This document shows, piece after piece, positions 47,667 to 58,226 of a DNA stretch of 64,000 bases. A program made the translations under genes and the position numbers. The DNA comes from Budvicia aquatica DSM 5075 = ATCC 35567 (GTDB lineage Bacteria > Pseudomonadota > Gammaproteobacteria > Enterobacterales > Enterobacteriaceae). The notes below the pieces were generated by a model. It was given only the letters and a program-made list of their open reading frames with translations, did no database searches and was not told the DNA's origin. Each line of letters opens with the position of its first letter. Within the stretch, counting starts at the first letter, position 1. Location of the stretch: assembly GCF_000427805.1 (NCBI RefSeq), contig NZ_ATYS01000018.1:1-64000 (forward strand), written 5' to 3'.

Positions 47667-48509
47667 ATGCTGGAACGAATTCATAATTTTCGAGAAAAAC
47701 TAAGCAAATCCGAGCAAAAAGTTGCCGATGCTATTCTGGCTGCGCCCCAAACGGCGATCCATTCAAGTATCGCTACCTTAGCGAAAATCGCGAATGTTAG
47801 CGAGCCTACGGTGAATCGCTTTTGCCGCCGTTTAAATACCAAAGGCTTTCCTGATTTTAAACTGGCGTTGGCCCAAAGTCTGGCCAACGGAACGCCTTAC
47901 GTTAATCGCAACGTCGATGAAAACGACACGACGGATGCATTTACCTATAAAATATTTGAATCTGCCGTTGCCAGCCTGAATATGGCGAAGAATAGTCTGG
48001 ACATTATAGCCATTAATCGTACCGTCGACCTGTTGACCGTGGCGAAAAAAATCTCTTTTTTTGGTTATGGCGCCTCTTCCGTTGTCGCTCACGATGCCAT
48101 GAATAAATTCTTTCGCTTTAATATTCCTGTCATCTATTTTGACGATCTGGTGATGCAGCGCATGAGCTGCATAAATTCTAATGAAGGTGACGTCGTCATT
48201 TTGATCTCTCACAGCGGCAGAACCAAGAGTCTGGTTGAGCTGGCTGAACTCGCCCGGAAAAACGGTGCAACCGTAATAGCCATTACCTCTCAGGGGACGC
48301 CACTGGCAAAAGTGGCAAATCTATCTATTCTGTTAGACGTTCCTGAAGATACTGACATCTATATGCCAATGGTATCCCGGCTTGCCCAACTCACCATTAT
48401 TGATGTACTGGCGACAGGATTTACGCTTCGCAGCGGTTCGAGCTTTAGAGATAACTTAAAGCGCGTAAAAGAGGCGTTAAAAGAGTCTCGCTTCGATAAA
48501 TTTTCATAG
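47667..48509 (+). CDS. hexR: HexR, RpiR-family regulator of central carbon metabolism
   Basis: This 280-residue repressor has an N-terminal RpiR helix-turn-helix (ANVSEPTVNRFCRRLNTKGFPDFKLALAQ) and a C-terminal SIS sugar-phosphate-binding domain (ISFFGYGASSVVAHDAMNKFF, LISHSGRTKSLVELA). KDPG is the known ligand in relatives. The start is the ATG at 47667 (MLERIHNFREKLSKSE), matching E. coli. A TTG at 47631 would add 12 residues without homology. hexR upstream of pykA is the usual order. Confidence 0.94.
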   Translation: MLERIHNFREKLSKSEQKVADAILAAPQTAIHSSIATLAKIANVSEPTVNRFCRRLNTKGFPDFKLALAQSLANGTPYVNRNVDENDTTDAFTYKIFESAVASLNMAKNSLDIIAINRTVDLLTVAKKISFFGYGASSVVAHDAMNKFFRFNIPVIYFDDLVMQRMSCINSNEGDVVILISHSGRTKSLVELAELARKNGATVIAITSQGTPLAKVANLSILLDVPEDTDIYMPMVSRLAQLTIIDVLATGFTLRSGSSFRDNLKRVKEALKESRFDKFS

Positions 48510-48756
48510 TTTTGCCCATCCTCCCCGAATGAGGTAGGCCATATTTGAGAACCTTGTCATATAATGGTATAAATCCCCCCAAGAATTTTAGAGACCGGTG
48601 TTTATTTAGAGCATGGGTTGTGAAGGCGAGGCGTTATTTAAGCAGTAAAATAATAGAAATGGCGTTGGTATCAATGCCCCTGTTTTCAGACATACCATGG
48701 TTTGAAGACAGTACTGATTAAGTAAAAACTTTATCATGTTTTCAATGGAGTTATAC

Positions 48757-50199
48757 ATGTCCAGAAGGCTTAGAAGAACCAAGATAGTTACAACGTTAGG
48801 TCCGGCAACCGATCGCGACAATAATTTAGAAAAAATTATCGCAGCTGGTGCCAACGTAGTCCGCTTAAACTTCTCCCACGGTACCCCCGAAGATCACCAA
48901 CTCCGCGCAAACAAAGTTCGAGAAATCTCTGCAAAATTAGGTAAGCATGTTGCCATTCTAGGTGATTTACAGGGCCCTAAAATTCGTGTTTCAACCTTTA
49001 AAGAAGGCAAAGTCTTCCTTAACGTTGGCGATAAATTTTTATTAGACGCTAATTTATCTATCGGTGACGGCGATAAAGAAAAAGTCGGAATCGACTACAA
49101 AGGTTTGCCTGCTGATGTTGTTCCCGGCGATATCCTGTTATTAGATGATGGCCGTGTTCAACTGAAAGTTATCGAAGTTCAAGGTATGAAGGTGTTTACC
49201 GAAGTTACCGTCGGCGGGCCGCTCTCCAATAATAAAGGCATCAATAAACTAGGCGGCGGCCTTTCTGCTGAAGCCCTGACTGAAAAAGATAAAGCCGATA
49301 TTTTAACCGCCGCTAAGATTAACGTGGATTATTTAGCCATTTCTTTCCCGCGTACCGGTGAAGATCTGAACTATGCCCGCCGCTTAGCCCGGGATGCGGG
49401 CTGTAATGCCAAGATTGTAGCAAAAGTCGAGCGTGCAGAAGCGGTAGCAACAGACGCAGCGATTGATGACATCATCCTTGCTTCCGATTCAATTATGGTT
49501 GCCCGCGGCGATTTAGGCGTAGAGATTGGCGATCCTGAACTGGTTGCCGTACAGAAAAAACTGATTCTGCGTGCCCGCCAGCTTAACCGCACGGTGATCA
49601 CCGCGACCCAAATGATGGAGTCGATGATCACCAATCCAATGCCAACCCGCGCCGAAGTGATGGACGTGGCAAACGCCGTATTAGACGGAACCGATGCGGT
49701 AATGTTATCGGCTGAAACGGCCGCTGGCCAATACCCGGCTGAAACCGTCGCAGCCATGGCCGGTGTTTGCCTTGGTGCAGAAAAAATGCCACGCCTTAAC
49801 GTGTCTAAGCACCGTTTAGACGTCGAGTTCGATAATATCGAAGACACTATCGCTATGTCGACGATGTATGCAGCGAACCATCTGAAAGGAATTAAAGCCA
49901 TTATCGCTATGACTGAGTCTGGCCGCACGGCATTGATGATGTCGCGTATCAGCTCAGGCTTACCGATTTTTGCGATGTCACGCCACGAGCATACTTTAAC
50001 GCTGTGCGCTCTTTACCGCGGCGTAACTCCGGTAAAATTCAACGGTGACTGTGATGGTTTACCGGCGGCAACCTTAGCCACCAATCAACTGCGTGATAAT
50101 GGGTTCCTGATGTCCGGGGATTTGGTTATTGTTACCCAAGGTGACGTAATGGCGCTGGTAGGCAGTACCAATACCTGTCGCATACTGCGGGTTGAATAA
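48757..50199 (+). CDS. pykA: Pyruvate kinase II
   Basis: PykA converts phosphoenolpyruvate and ADP to pyruvate and ATP, the last step of glycolysis. The 480 residues start [21 protein letters not shown] as in E. coli PykA (AMP-activated isozyme). Visible motifs are [31 protein letters not shown] (catalytic Lys/Glu region) and [12 protein letters not shown] at 48757 follows ATGGAG at good spacing; an ATG seven codons earlier is not supported. A terminator follows. Confidence 0.96.
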   Translation: MSRRLRRTKIVTTLGPATDRDNNLEKIIAAGANVVRLNFSHGTPEDHQLRANKVREISAKLGKHVAILGDLQGPKIRVSTFKEGKVFLNVGDKFLLDANLSIGDGDKEKVGIDYKGLPADVVPGDILLLDDGRVQLKVIEVQGMKVFTEVTVGGPLSNNKGINKLGGGLSAEALTEKDKADILTAAKINVDYLAISFPRTGEDLNYARRLARDAGCNAKIVAKVERAEAVATDAAIDDIILASDSIMVARGDLGVEIGDPELVAVQKKLILRARQLNRTVITATQMMESMITNPMPTRAEVMDVANAVLDGTDAVMLSAETAAGQYPAETVAAMAGVCLGAEKMPRLNVSKHRLDVEFDNIEDTIAMSTMYAANHLKGIKAIIAMTESGRTALMMSRISSGLPIFAMSRHEHTLTLCALYRGVTPVKFNGDCDGLPAATLATNQLRDNGFLMSGDLVIVTQGDVMALVGSTNTCRILRVE

Positions 50200-50236
50200 T
50201 TTATTGATGATCGGTAATCGATAAATAGCATCCAGC

Positions 50237-50262
50237 AAAAAGGGCCTTTAAAAGGCCCTTTT
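50237..50262 (+). terminator. Bidirectional terminator between pykA and lpxM
   Basis: AAAAGGGCCTTT and AAAGGCCCTTTT form a long self-complementary stem with a T-tract on both strands, 38 bp after pykA. Confidence 0.88.
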
Positions 50263-50282
50263 CTATTTTAACTATTACTGGA

Positions 50283-51263
50283 TTATTTTTTATTTTCCGG
50301 CCAGAGATCTTTTCTTTTATACGGTTCTGTATCGCCGTCTTTCCGGGTTTTAAGAAACTTAAGCACCCAAACGTATTGCTCAGGATTAGGGCGAACCAGT
50401 TTCTCAACTTCTTCATTCATCCTGCGGGCAATCGTGTGATTATCGGCATCGGCGATATCATCCATTTCAGGATTAATATAGATGTCCAGCATCCCTTCAT
50501 CGGCTCTATAGACCGGAAATAACGGCACAATTGCCGCATTACAAACTTTCATCAGGCGGCCTACTGCCGGCAGTGTCGCTTTATAGGTTGCAAAGAAATC
50601 GACAAACTCACTGTGCTCAGCGCCGTGGTCCTGATCGGGAAGATAGTATCCCCAATACCCCTGACGAACTGAGCTGATAAACGGCTTAATACCGTTCTGA
50701 CGGGCATGCATACGGCCGCCGAAACGACGACGGACAGTATTCCACATCCAGTCAATCAGTTCATTTTTCTGGTGGTGAAACATCGCGGCCATTGGCTGCC
50801 CGCGATCGGCCATCATCATGGCAGGAATATCGACGCTCCAACCATGCGGAACCATAAAGATCACATTACGTCCGGACGCTCTGATCTCATCTAGTATCTC
50901 ATCGCCGTGCCAGCGAATGCGCTTTCTTAAAAATTCAGGGCTACGAACGCTTTGCTCCACCATCAGCATGGTTGAATGAATCGCTGTAATCAGCATTTGT
51001 TCAATGATCTTTTCCCGCTGTTGTTCACTCATTTCGGGAAAACAATAATATAGATTAATCCTCGCCCTGCGCTTAGCGCTGCCGATAAAACGCCCGGCAA
51101 ACTGACCTAACTTATTCAGCATCGGATTTCTAATTTTAACCGGAACATAAGCTAGCAATAGCATAACCCCGACGCCGGCCCAGACTCCCCAATACTTTGG
51201 AAGAAGGAAAGCGCGCTTAAATTGAGGAATAAACTCGCTGGTTGCACGTTTTTGTTTTTGCAT
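50283..51263 (-). CDS. lpxM: LpxM (MsbB), lipid A myristoyltransferase
   Basis: LpxM adds the last secondary acyl chain to Kdo2-lipid A at the inner membrane. The 326 residues have one N-terminal hydrophobic segment, catalytic HX4D in VPHGWSVDIPAMM, then NTVRRRFGGRMHARQNGIKPF and YYLPDQDHGAEHSEFVDFFA. The ATG at 51263 aligns with the E. coli start (METKKNNSEYIPEF) and has a weak GAG; the ATG at 51275 has none. Its location beside mepM and znuA matches E. coli. Confidence 0.95.
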   Translation of the reverse strand: MQKQKRATSEFIPQFKRAFLLPKYWGVWAGVGVMLLLAYVPVKIRNPMLNKLGQFAGRFIGSAKRRARINLYYCFPEMSEQQREKIIEQMLITAIHSTMLMVEQSVRSPEFLRKRIRWHGDEILDEIRASGRNVIFMVPHGWSVDIPAMMMADRGQPMAAMFHHQKNELIDWMWNTVRRRFGGRMHARQNGIKPFISSVRQGYWGYYLPDQDHGAEHSEFVDFFATYKATLPAVGRLMKVCNAAIVPLFPVYRADEGMLDIYINPEMDDIADADNHTIARRMNEEVEKLVRPNPEQYVWVLKFLKTRKDGDTEPYKRKDLWPENKK

Positions 51264-51365
51264 GCCATGACTCATTAGGTAAAGAAGCGAACGATTCGGT
51301 GTCGATATACAGGCAACGAATTCAATTAAAGGAAATAAAAAGTTACTCAGAGTTTAGCTTAAAGT

Positions 51366-51398
51366 AAAACGCTACTGACTGACTATCAGTAGCGTTTT
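51366..51398 (-). terminator. mepM terminator
   Basis: AAAACGCTACTGA and TCAGTAGCGTTTT form a 12-13 bp stem around a short loop, with T-tract on both strands, just after the mepM stop and before lpxM. Confidence 0.85.
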
Positions 51399-51407
51399 AT
51401 TTGCCTA

Positions 51408-52721
51408 TCAGAGATGAAGCTGTGGGATAACTTCTTTAGCCAGGGTCAGATAGTCTGAACGATCTTTACCAATCAGACCTTCTGAGCGAGGCAAGGTCGC
51501 CGTTAATGGATTAACCGCCTGTTCGTTGACCCATAACTCATAGTGCAGATGTGGCCCGGTAGAACGGCCGGTATTACCCGATAGAGCAATACGGTCACCA
51601 CGTTTAATCTTCTGCCCCTGCTTAACTAAAATTTTATTCAGGTGCATATAACGCGTGCTGTACTGACGTCCATGACGAATAGCAACATAGTTACCGGCAG
51701 CACCGCTAAACTTAGCAACGACCACTTCCCCGTCACCCACAGCCAGAACGGGAGAACCGATTGGCATAGAGAAATCGACGCCTTTATGCGGAGCAACTCG
51801 GCCGGTAATCGGATGTAATCTGCGCGGATTAAACGGAGAAGAAACTTTGTATTGTTTTGGCGTAGGGAAACGTAAGAAACCTTTAGCCAGGCCAGAACCT
51901 TCACGATCGTAAAACTTACCGTCACCGGAGCGAATGGCATAATAATCTTTGCCTGAGCTTTGCATTCTTACGCCGACCAGTTCGCTCTGTTCATTTTTGC
52001 CATCTAAAACTTCTCTGGATAATAGAACAGAAAAACGATCGCCTTTACGTAACTTCCGAAAGTCCAGTTGCCACTGCAGTGCTTTAGTCACTGCGTGAAT
52101 CTCACTGTTGGTTAACCCTGCCGCTCTGGCGCTTGATACAAAACTGCCGTCAAGCGTACCGGTTAGCACACTATTCTTCCACTCACCTTTCAGGGTATTG
52201 ATGGTTTCAGCAAAACCGTTCTCACCACGTTGATAGGTGCGGGTTTCGCGTCGGGAAACAGCCCAAGTGAGGCTTTGTAAATTCCCTTCATCATTCAGCG
52301 TCCAGTTCAGTTGCTGACCAATTTTCAGATTAGCTAACGCCGGGTTCTTATTGGTTAATAAGTAGACCTCGGATGAATCAAGACCAAACTGGTTCAAAAT
52401 AGAACTTAACGTGTCGCCACTGGAGACCACATATTCATTAGGAACAACTTCATCACCGATCTTTTCGTCCAGCTCATCTTTCGGAATATCATCATCCGGC
52501 GTTGGCTGGTCCATGGGTTCCGAGTTGTCCGCTATCTGCGTATCTTCAGCGGTTGATGTCGTTGATATGGGGGGTATGGTATTTTCAGCATTTGGATTAT
52601 AAATGGCCGCTTGCCATACCAGCATGCCCCATGTGAGAAACAACAGGGCCCCGAACGTTAGCCGTTGGGACCGTGACAAATTGTTATACTTAAGCGCGAT
52701 AACTCTAACCACTTGGAGCAC
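51408..52721 (-). CDS. mepM: MepM, murein DD-endopeptidase
   Basis: MepM is an M23 zinc endopeptidase cleaving D-Ala-mDAP crosslinks to allow peptidoglycan growth. The 437 residues have an N-terminal membrane anchor (about 21-40), a LysM-like domain (NEYVVSSGDTLSSILNQFGLD), an OapA-like middle and the C-terminal LytM domain with zinc ligands in HKGVDFSMP and HLHYELW. The start is GTG at 52721, aligning with the E. coli start, though the ribosome-binding site is weak. It lies 20 bp after znuA in the same direction. Confidence 0.94.
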   Translation of the reverse strand: MLQVVRVIALKYNNLSRSQRLTFGALLFLTWGMLVWQAAIYNPNAENTIPPISTTSTAEDTQIADNSEPMDQPTPDDDIPKDELDEKIGDEVVPNEYVVSSGDTLSSILNQFGLDSSEVYLLTNKNPALANLKIGQQLNWTLNDEGNLQSLTWAVSRRETRTYQRGENGFAETINTLKGEWKNSVLTGTLDGSFVSSARAAGLTNSEIHAVTKALQWQLDFRKLRKGDRFSVLLSREVLDGKNEQSELVGVRMQSSGKDYYAIRSGDGKFYDREGSGLAKGFLRFPTPKQYKVSSPFNPRRLHPITGRVAPHKGVDFSMPIGSPVLAVGDGEVVVAKFSGAAGNYVAIRHGRQYSTRYMHLNKILVKQGQKIKRGDRIALSGNTGRSTGPHLHYELWVNEQAVNPLTATLPRSEGLIGKDRSDYLTLAKEVIPQLHL

Positions 52722-52741
52722 TACTCAAATTCCTCGTTCTG

Positions 52742-53707
52742 TTACTCCAGGCAGTCCGTAAACTGTTGGGATAGCTGAGTCAAAAACTGTATATAGCTAT
52801 CTTTACCTAACGTGATATTGCTGCCTAACGGGTCTAATATTCCGGTGCGTACATCGGTTCCCTTGGCGACAGCATTAATTACGGCTGGCTGGAATTGTGG
52901 CTCAGCAAAAACACACTCTGCTTTATGCTCAACCAACTGTGTTCTGATATTGTGTAAACGTTGCGCTCCCGGCTGGATTTCTGGATTTACGGTAAAGTGC
53001 CCAGATTGGCGTAAACCAAAGGCTTTCTCAAAATAACCATAAGCATCGTGAAATACAAAATACCCTTTGCCTTGCAACGGCTGCATTATATTAACAATTT
53101 TTTCTTTTGTCTGCTCAAGATCTTGCTCAAACTTCCGAAGATTAGCATCTAATTTGTCTTTATTTTGAGGCATAAGTTCCAATAATTTGTCATGAATCGC
53201 AATTGCTGACTGTTTTGCAATCTCCGGCGACATCCATATATGCATATCATAATCGCCATGATCATGATTATGTTCTTCATTATCAGCATGTTGATGAGCA
53301 TTATCTTGAGCGTGCTCATGTTCATGGTCGTGGTCATCATCCGTCCCTTTCGATAATAAAGGCTTAACAGAATTTAACCCTGACAGCGCGATTTTTTTCT
53401 TTTCATCAATATTATTTAGTGGTTTTGTCAGAAATGACTCCATATCAGGTCCAATCCAGATAACTAAATCGGCTGAACGTAAACGCTGGACATCTGACGG
53501 ACGAAGAGCATAATCATGCGGCGATGCGCCATCCGGAAGCAAAACTTCGGTCGGAATAACGCCTTCAGTAATGGCTGAAGCAATAAATCCAAGAGGTTTC
53601 GTTGAGGTTAAAACAGCAGCCGATGCCTGAGTGGCAATACAGGCCAAAAAAGTACTTGCCAGCACCATTCGGTTTAACCATTTTGTATTTTTTGATGTAT
53701 GTTGCAT
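52742..53707 (-). CDS. znuA: ZnuA, periplasmic zinc-binding protein
   Basis: ZnuA is the solute-binding component of the ZnuABC high-affinity zinc importer. The mature protein has the metal-site His in [13 protein letters not shown], an unusually rich His/Asp/Glu loop ([20 protein letters not shown] and onward) and [15 protein letters not shown]. The start is uncertain. ATG at 53707 ([15 protein letters not shown], then a signal peptide ending ATQASA) gives 321 residues. ATGs at 53722 and 53740 are in frame but have poor signals and lie closer to the Zur box. Confidence 0.93.
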   Translation of the reverse strand: MQHTSKNTKWLNRMVLASTFLACIATQASAAVLTSTKPLGFIASAITEGVIPTEVLLPDGASPHDYALRPSDVQRLRSADLVIWIGPDMESFLTKPLNNIDEKKKIALSGLNSVKPLLSKGTDDDHDHEHEHAQDNAHQHADNEEHNHDHGDYDMHIWMSPEIAKQSAIAIHDKLLELMPQNKDKLDANLRKFEQDLEQTKEKIVNIMQPLQGKGYFVFHDAYGYFEKAFGLRQSGHFTVNPEIQPGAQRLHNIRTQLVEHKAECVFAEPQFQPAVINAVAKGTDVRTGILDPLGSNITLGKDSYIQFLTQLSQQFTDCLE

Positions 53708-53745
53708 TGGTTTTATTCTCATCGTCATAGTAATTGCCATTGGTA

Positions 53746-53760
53746 TGTTATAATATAACA
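53746..53760. promoter_or_regulatory. Zur box between znuA and znuCB
   Basis: TGTTATAATATAACA is a perfect 7-1-7 palindrome identical in form to the Zur operator core of enterobacterial znu promoters (GTTATAATATAAC type). It sits in the short region between divergent znuA and znuC and can control both. Confidence 0.88.
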
Positions 53761-53783
53761 CATCAGGAATTCTGCAAGAAAAA

Positions 53784-54551
53784 ATGAATATGTCCACATT
53801 GCTTAATTTAGAACATATCTCTGTTGTGTTTGGTAGCCGCAAGGTTTTGTCCAACGTATCTCTAACGCTGAACGCAGGGCAGATACTAACGCTGCTTGGG
53901 CCAAATGGTGCCGGTAAATCAACCTTGGTGCGCGTTGTACTTGGCCTGATTAAACCCTCCTCTGGTAAGATGAGCAGCCCGCCCGGATTACGTATCGGCT
54001 ATGTCCCGCAAAAACTTCATCTTGACCCCACGCTGCCTTTAACCGTTGAACGATTCATGCGCTTGCGCCCCGGTGTAAAAAAAGCCGATATCATCCCTGC
54101 CCTGACTCGCGTACAGGCCAAGCACCTGATAAAAATGCCGATGCAAAAATTATCCGGCGGTGAAACACAGCGGGTACTACTGGCCAGAGCATTATTAAAC
54201 AGTCCGCAGCTTTTAGTGTTAGATGAACCAACGCAGGGCGTGGATGTTAACGGCCAGCTTGCGTTATACGATCTCATCGAAAAATTACGTTCAGAGCTGA
54301 ACTGCGGCGTTCTTATGGTTTCTCACGATCTTCATTTAGTCATGGCTAAAACTGACGAAGTCCTGTGCCTCAATCAGCATATTTGTTGTTCCGGCGCACC
54401 CGAGGCGGTTTCAGAGCATCCGGAGTTTATTGCGATGTTTGGCCATCGGGGTGCTAAAAAGCTTGCGGTTTATCACCATCATCATAATCATCAGCACGAT
54501 CTGAAGGGTCGTATTGTTCTCAAGAATTCAGGCAGTAATCAGCATGATTGA
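53784..54551 (+). CDS. znuC: ZnuC, zinc ABC transporter ATPase
   Basis: This is the ATP-binding component of ZnuABC. Walker [10 protein letters not shown] lies near residues 38-46, the signature is [15 protein letters not shown], Walker B is [12 protein letters not shown], and the H-loop is [12 protein letters not shown]-terminal His-rich stretch ([13 protein letters not shown]) is typical of ZnuC. ATG at 53784 has AAGA at good spacing; ATG at 53790 fits the E. coli length. It overlaps znuB by 8 nt. Confidence 0.95.
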   Translation: MNMSTLLNLEHISVVFGSRKVLSNVSLTLNAGQILTLLGPNGAGKSTLVRVVLGLIKPSSGKMSSPPGLRIGYVPQKLHLDPTLPLTVERFMRLRPGVKKADIIPALTRVQAKHLIKMPMQKLSGGETQRVLLARALLNSPQLLVLDEPTQGVDVNGQLALYDLIEKLRSELNCGVLMVSHDLHLVMAKTDEVLCLNQHICCSGAPEAVSEHPEFIAMFGHRGAKKLAVYHHHHNHQHDLKGRIVLKNSGSNQHD

Positions 54552-55329
54552 ATTGTTATTTCCCGGTTGGATGGCAGGTGTTTTACTGGCATTGGCAGCA
54601 GGTCCGCTGGGCTCGTTTGTTGTCTGGCGCCGTATGTCTTATTTTGGTGATACTCTGGCTCACTCGTCTTTATTAGGCGTCGCCTTTGGCCTGTTACTGA
54701 ATATTAATCCGTTTTATGCCGTTATTGTTATTACCCTGCTTTTGGCTATCGGATTGGTCTGGTTAGAACGTCGCCCGCAGTTTGCCGTAGACACATTACT
54801 CGGCATTCTGGCCCACAGTTCACTCTCTCTGGGTTTGGTAACGATCAGTTTAATGTCCAACGTGCGGGTTGATTTAATGGCCTATCTGTTTGGCGATCTG
54901 CTGTCTGTGACCATAACGGACCTGTGGATGATTGGTGCCGGCGTGGTTATTGTATTGCTCACCTTGTGGTGGCAATGGCGTCCGCTGCTTTCCGTAACGG
55001 TTAGCCCTGAGCTTGCCCACGTTGATGGCATTAATCCTGAGCGGGTAAGACTATTGTTAATGTTGGTCACTGCGTTAACTATCGGTCTGGCTATGAAGTT
55101 TGTCGGCGCGTTGATTATTACTTCGCTACTGATTATCCCGGCGGCGACTGCCCGTAGGTTCTCACGAACGCCGGAACAAATGTCGGGTTTTGCTGTAATT
55201 ATTGGTATTATCGCCGTTACCGGCGGGCTGACTTTCTCTGCCTTCCATGACACTCCTGCCGGCCCTTCTGTTGTTCTTTGCTCTTGCTGCCTGTTTATTC
55301 TGAGCTTGGTAAAAAAACAGTCAGACTAA
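54544..55329 (+). CDS. znuB: ZnuB, zinc ABC transporter permease
   Basis: This is the membrane-spanning component of ZnuABC, 261 residues with about seven to eight helices. It starts [43 protein letters not shown] and [13 protein letters not shown] are conserved. The start at 54544 lies within the end of znuC (8-nt overlap), so translation is coupled. An upstream frame extension to 54514 is not supported. Confidence 0.95.
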   Translation: MIELLFPGWMAGVLLALAAGPLGSFVVWRRMSYFGDTLAHSSLLGVAFGLLLNINPFYAVIVITLLLAIGLVWLERRPQFAVDTLLGILAHSSLSLGLVTISLMSNVRVDLMAYLFGDLLSVTITDLWMIGAGVVIVLLTLWWQWRPLLSVTVSPELAHVDGINPERVRLLLMLVTALTIGLAMKFVGALIITSLLIIPAATARRFSRTPEQMSGFAVIIGIIAVTGGLTFSAFHDTPAGPSVVLCSCCLFILSLVKKQSD

Positions 55330-55541
55330 CTGATTGATTTATTATGAAAAAAACCAGAGTTTATGTTTATTATATAAAACAAAATATTTTAGTATAAATC
55401 GGATCCCAATAGCGTCTAAAATAGCGTCGATAAAAGTCTTGCCTGCGATAATTTGTCGATAGAGCAAGACTCTTTTTATATATGGGTCTATGACACCGCA
55501 TTCTCTCTTCATCAACAGCAGATAACCTTAAAGTTAACATT

Positions 55542-57227
55542 GTGAATATTGATATTATCGCCCTACTGAATAGCAACTATATTCTTCTATTATTCGTGGT
55601 ATTGGCCCTGGGTTTATGTTTAGGAAAGATACGTTTAGGTAGTATTCAGCTAGGTGGTTCGATTGGCGTTTTAGTGGTATCTCTGCTGCTTGGACAACAA
55701 CATTTCGAGATGAATACCGAAGCGCTGAGTCTAGGCTTCATGCTGTTTATTTTCTGCGTCGGCGTAGAAGCCGGGCCTAACTTCTTTGCCATTTTCTTCC
55801 GAGACGGTAAAAACTATTTTATGCTGGCTTTAGTGTTAGTTGGCAGCGCAATGTGTATTGCCCTTGGTATCGGAAAACTGCTCAATTGGGATATCGGCTT
55901 AACCGCCGGTATGCTGGCCGGTTCGATGACCTCAACGCCAGTATTGGTTGGTGCCGGCGATACCCTACGCCATACTTCAGTCGATGCCCAACAGCTTGCC
56001 ATTGCTCAAGACCACCTGAGCCTCGGCTATGCCCTAACCTATCTGGTCGGGCTAGTTAGTTTGATTTTTGCCGCACGATATCTACCTAAATTACAGCGTC
56101 AGGATCTTCCCACCTGTGCACAGCAGATTGCCAGAGAGCGTGGTTTAGACCATGACAGCCAGCGTAAAGTCTATCTTCCCGTTATTAGAGCCTATCGTGT
56201 TGGACCGGAACTGGTTGAATGGGCTGGTGGAAAAAATCTGCGTGAATTAGGCATCTATCGCCAAACCGGCTGCTATATAGAACGTATTCGTCGTAATGGC
56301 ATTATTGCGTCTCCCGATGGCGATGCGGTATTACAGATCAATGATGAAATCTCACTGGTTGGCTATCCGGATGCGCATGCCCGTTTAGACCCAAGCTTTA
56401 GAAACGGTAAAGAAGTGTTTGAGCGTGACCTGTTGGACACCCGCATCGTGACTGAAGAGATCGTAGTAAAAAATAATAGCGCAGTTGGAAAACGCCTTAG
56501 CCAGATTAATTTAACCGACCACGGCTGTTTTCTTAACCGAGTTATTCGCAGCCAGATTGAAATGCCGATCGATGACAATATCGTGCTCAATAAAGGCGAT
56601 GTATTACAGATCAGTGGTGATGCCCATCGGGTAAAAGGCGTCGCGGACCGGATTGGATTTATCTCCATTCACAGTCAGGTCACTGACCTGCTGGCCTTCT
56701 GTGCCTTCTTTATTCTTGGCCTGATGATTGGTCAAATCACTATTCAGTTTAGTAACTTTTCATTCGGTATTGGCAATGCCGCGGGCTTACTGTTCGCAGG
56801 TATCATGCTGGGCTTTATGCGGGCTAACCACCCCACCTTCGGTTATATCCCTCAGGGTGCGCTGAATATGGTCAAAGAGTTTGGATTGATGGTCTTTATG
56901 GCCGGAGTCGGGCTCAGTGCCGGTAGCAGTATAGGTAATAATCTAGGCTTGGTTGGCGGCCAGATACTGGTAGCCGGCCTGATTGTCAGCTTAGTTCCGG
57001 TGGTCATTTGTTATCTGTTCGGAGCCTATATATTAAAGATGAACCGCGCGTTATTATTTGGTGCCATCATGGGGGCAAGAACCTGTGCACCGGCCATGGA
57101 AATCATTAGTGATACATCCAGAAGTAACATTCCGGCCCTTGGCTATGCAGGAACTTATGCCATCGCCAACGTATTACTCACGCTTGCCGGCTCTTTGATC
57201 ATAATCATTTGGCCGGGGATCCTATAA
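55542..57227 (+). CDS. ybjL: YbjL, AAE-family putative transporter
   Basis: This inner-membrane protein belongs to the aspartate:alanine exchanger (AAE) family; its substrate is unknown. The 561 residues equal E. coli YbjL. They form two halves of about five helices each with duplicated AspT motifs ([22 protein letters not shown]), and two RCK_C (TrkA-C) domains lie between (about residues 200-370). The start is GTG at 55542 (then [17 protein letters not shown]). It lies at a different locus from E. coli. Confidence 0.93.
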   Translation: MNIDIIALLNSNYILLLFVVLALGLCLGKIRLGSIQLGGSIGVLVVSLLLGQQHFEMNTEALSLGFMLFIFCVGVEAGPNFFAIFFRDGKNYFMLALVLVGSAMCIALGIGKLLNWDIGLTAGMLAGSMTSTPVLVGAGDTLRHTSVDAQQLAIAQDHLSLGYALTYLVGLVSLIFAARYLPKLQRQDLPTCAQQIARERGLDHDSQRKVYLPVIRAYRVGPELVEWAGGKNLRELGIYRQTGCYIERIRRNGIIASPDGDAVLQINDEISLVGYPDAHARLDPSFRNGKEVFERDLLDTRIVTEEIVVKNNSAVGKRLSQINLTDHGCFLNRVIRSQIEMPIDDNIVLNKGDVLQISGDAHRVKGVADRIGFISIHSQVTDLLAFCAFFILGLMIGQITIQFSNFSFGIGNAAGLLFAGIMLGFMRANHPTFGYIPQGALNMVKEFGLMVFMAGVGLSAGSSIGNNLGLVGGQILVAGLIVSLVPVVICYLFGAYILKMNRALLFGAIMGARTCAPAMEIISDTSRSNIPALGYAGTYAIANVLLTLAGSLIIIIWPGIL

Positions 57228-57365
57228 AATTATCTTTATAATTAATTGGTTAAAAATTTTTTTGAATTTTTTAATAAATTAATTGTATTTCAGATGAACT
57301 ATTTGATGTGGTTAACGTCTTACTTAGTGCCACTGCTTTACTTTTGAACTCCCTCATTGAGGTTG

Positions 57366-57409
57366 GCCCGATAAGCCCTTATTTACGTTTCATGCTTATC
57401 GGGCTTTTT
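57366..57409 (+). terminator. Terminator after ybjL
   Basis: GCCCGATAAGC at 57366-57376 pairs perfectly with GCTTATCGGGC at 57394-57404, followed by TTTTTATT. The 138 bp between ybjL and this hairpin holds no gene. Confidence 0.88.
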
Positions 57410-57529
57410 ATTGCCTGAAATTCCAGCTCTTTCATTTTTCCTCATGCATGTAATGCAACAATGACATACAATGTTCCTGTGCATTATTCGGCATAAGCCA
57501 TCCTAATTCGTCGGTAAAAGTGAATCCCT

Positions 57530-58099
57530 ATGTCATTAATGAAAAAAATTTTTATAGCCTACATCGTCTGTTTTGCTATCGGTACAGCGATTCTGTTTAG
57601 CTATTATTTACCCTCTACAGATATCGTTAAAATCACTGGCTCAGAAGTAAAACGCGTCGATAATGACGGTCCTATCTCTGCAGATAATCCGGCAGATGGC
57701 CCGACCCGTGACGTTTACTATATTTATACCATTAATGAAAATAAGAAGATCATGGTGTATCGCAATGAAGATACCGGATGGAGCTTCCCGTTCTACTTCA
57801 AATTCAATAGTGCAGATATTCAGGCTCAGGCTCAATCAGCTAACGATGCTAACCAAATATCCCGTATCGTTCATTACGGATGGCGCTTTAATATGATGAA
57901 TATGTTTAAAAATATCGTCTCCATTAAGCCTGTCGATAGTTTTGAGGCATCAACCTTCTCTTTCTATACCATATTGAAATTTGCAGGCTGGTTTATCTGG
58001 CTGGCGTTAATTTTGGTTCAGTTGGCGATACCCGTCATGATTCGTCGCAGAAGGGAACGCAAAGAGCTGGCCCGCCCTGATGGTTCTATCGTCGAATAA
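57530..58099 (+). CDS. DUF1523 family membrane protein
   Basis: This 189-residue protein has an N-terminal transmembrane helix (about 5-25), a periplasmic DUF1523 domain and a C-terminal helix (about 148-168) followed by a basic tail (RRRRERKEL). Family landmarks are YYLPSTDIVKITGSEVKRVD, TRDVYYIYT and MVYRNEDTGWSFPFYFKF. Function is unknown in the family. It stands alone, with terminator-like hairpins on both sides. Confidence 0.85.
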   Translation: MSLMKKIFIAYIVCFAIGTAILFSYYLPSTDIVKITGSEVKRVDNDGPISADNPADGPTRDVYYIYTINENKKIMVYRNEDTGWSFPFYFKFNSADIQAQAQSANDANQISRIVHYGWRFNMMNMFKNIVSIKPVDSFEASTFSFYTILKFAGWFIWLALILVQLAIPVMIRRRRERKELARPDGSIVE

Positions 58100-58106
58100 A
58101 TAAAGC

Positions 58107-58145
58107 ATAACGGCGACTGAAATAAACTCAGCCGCCGTTATTTAT
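58107..58145 (+). terminator. Terminator after the DUF1523 gene
   Basis: ATAACGGCG-A-CTGA pairs with TCAG-C-CGCCGTTAT around an AATAAAC loop, followed by TTATTACC. It starts 8 bp after the stop. Confidence 0.75.
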
Positions 58146-58226
58146 TACCCGCCCATCTATTCTGCCATCAATCAAAAAAAACTAATGACGGACAGCAGAG
58201 CAGAGCTCACTCTGACTGAGTAACGC

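Noticed and set aside
55370-55576. A minus-strand frame before ybjL
   Set aside because: AT-rich chance frame overlapping the ybjL start, with no start signal.
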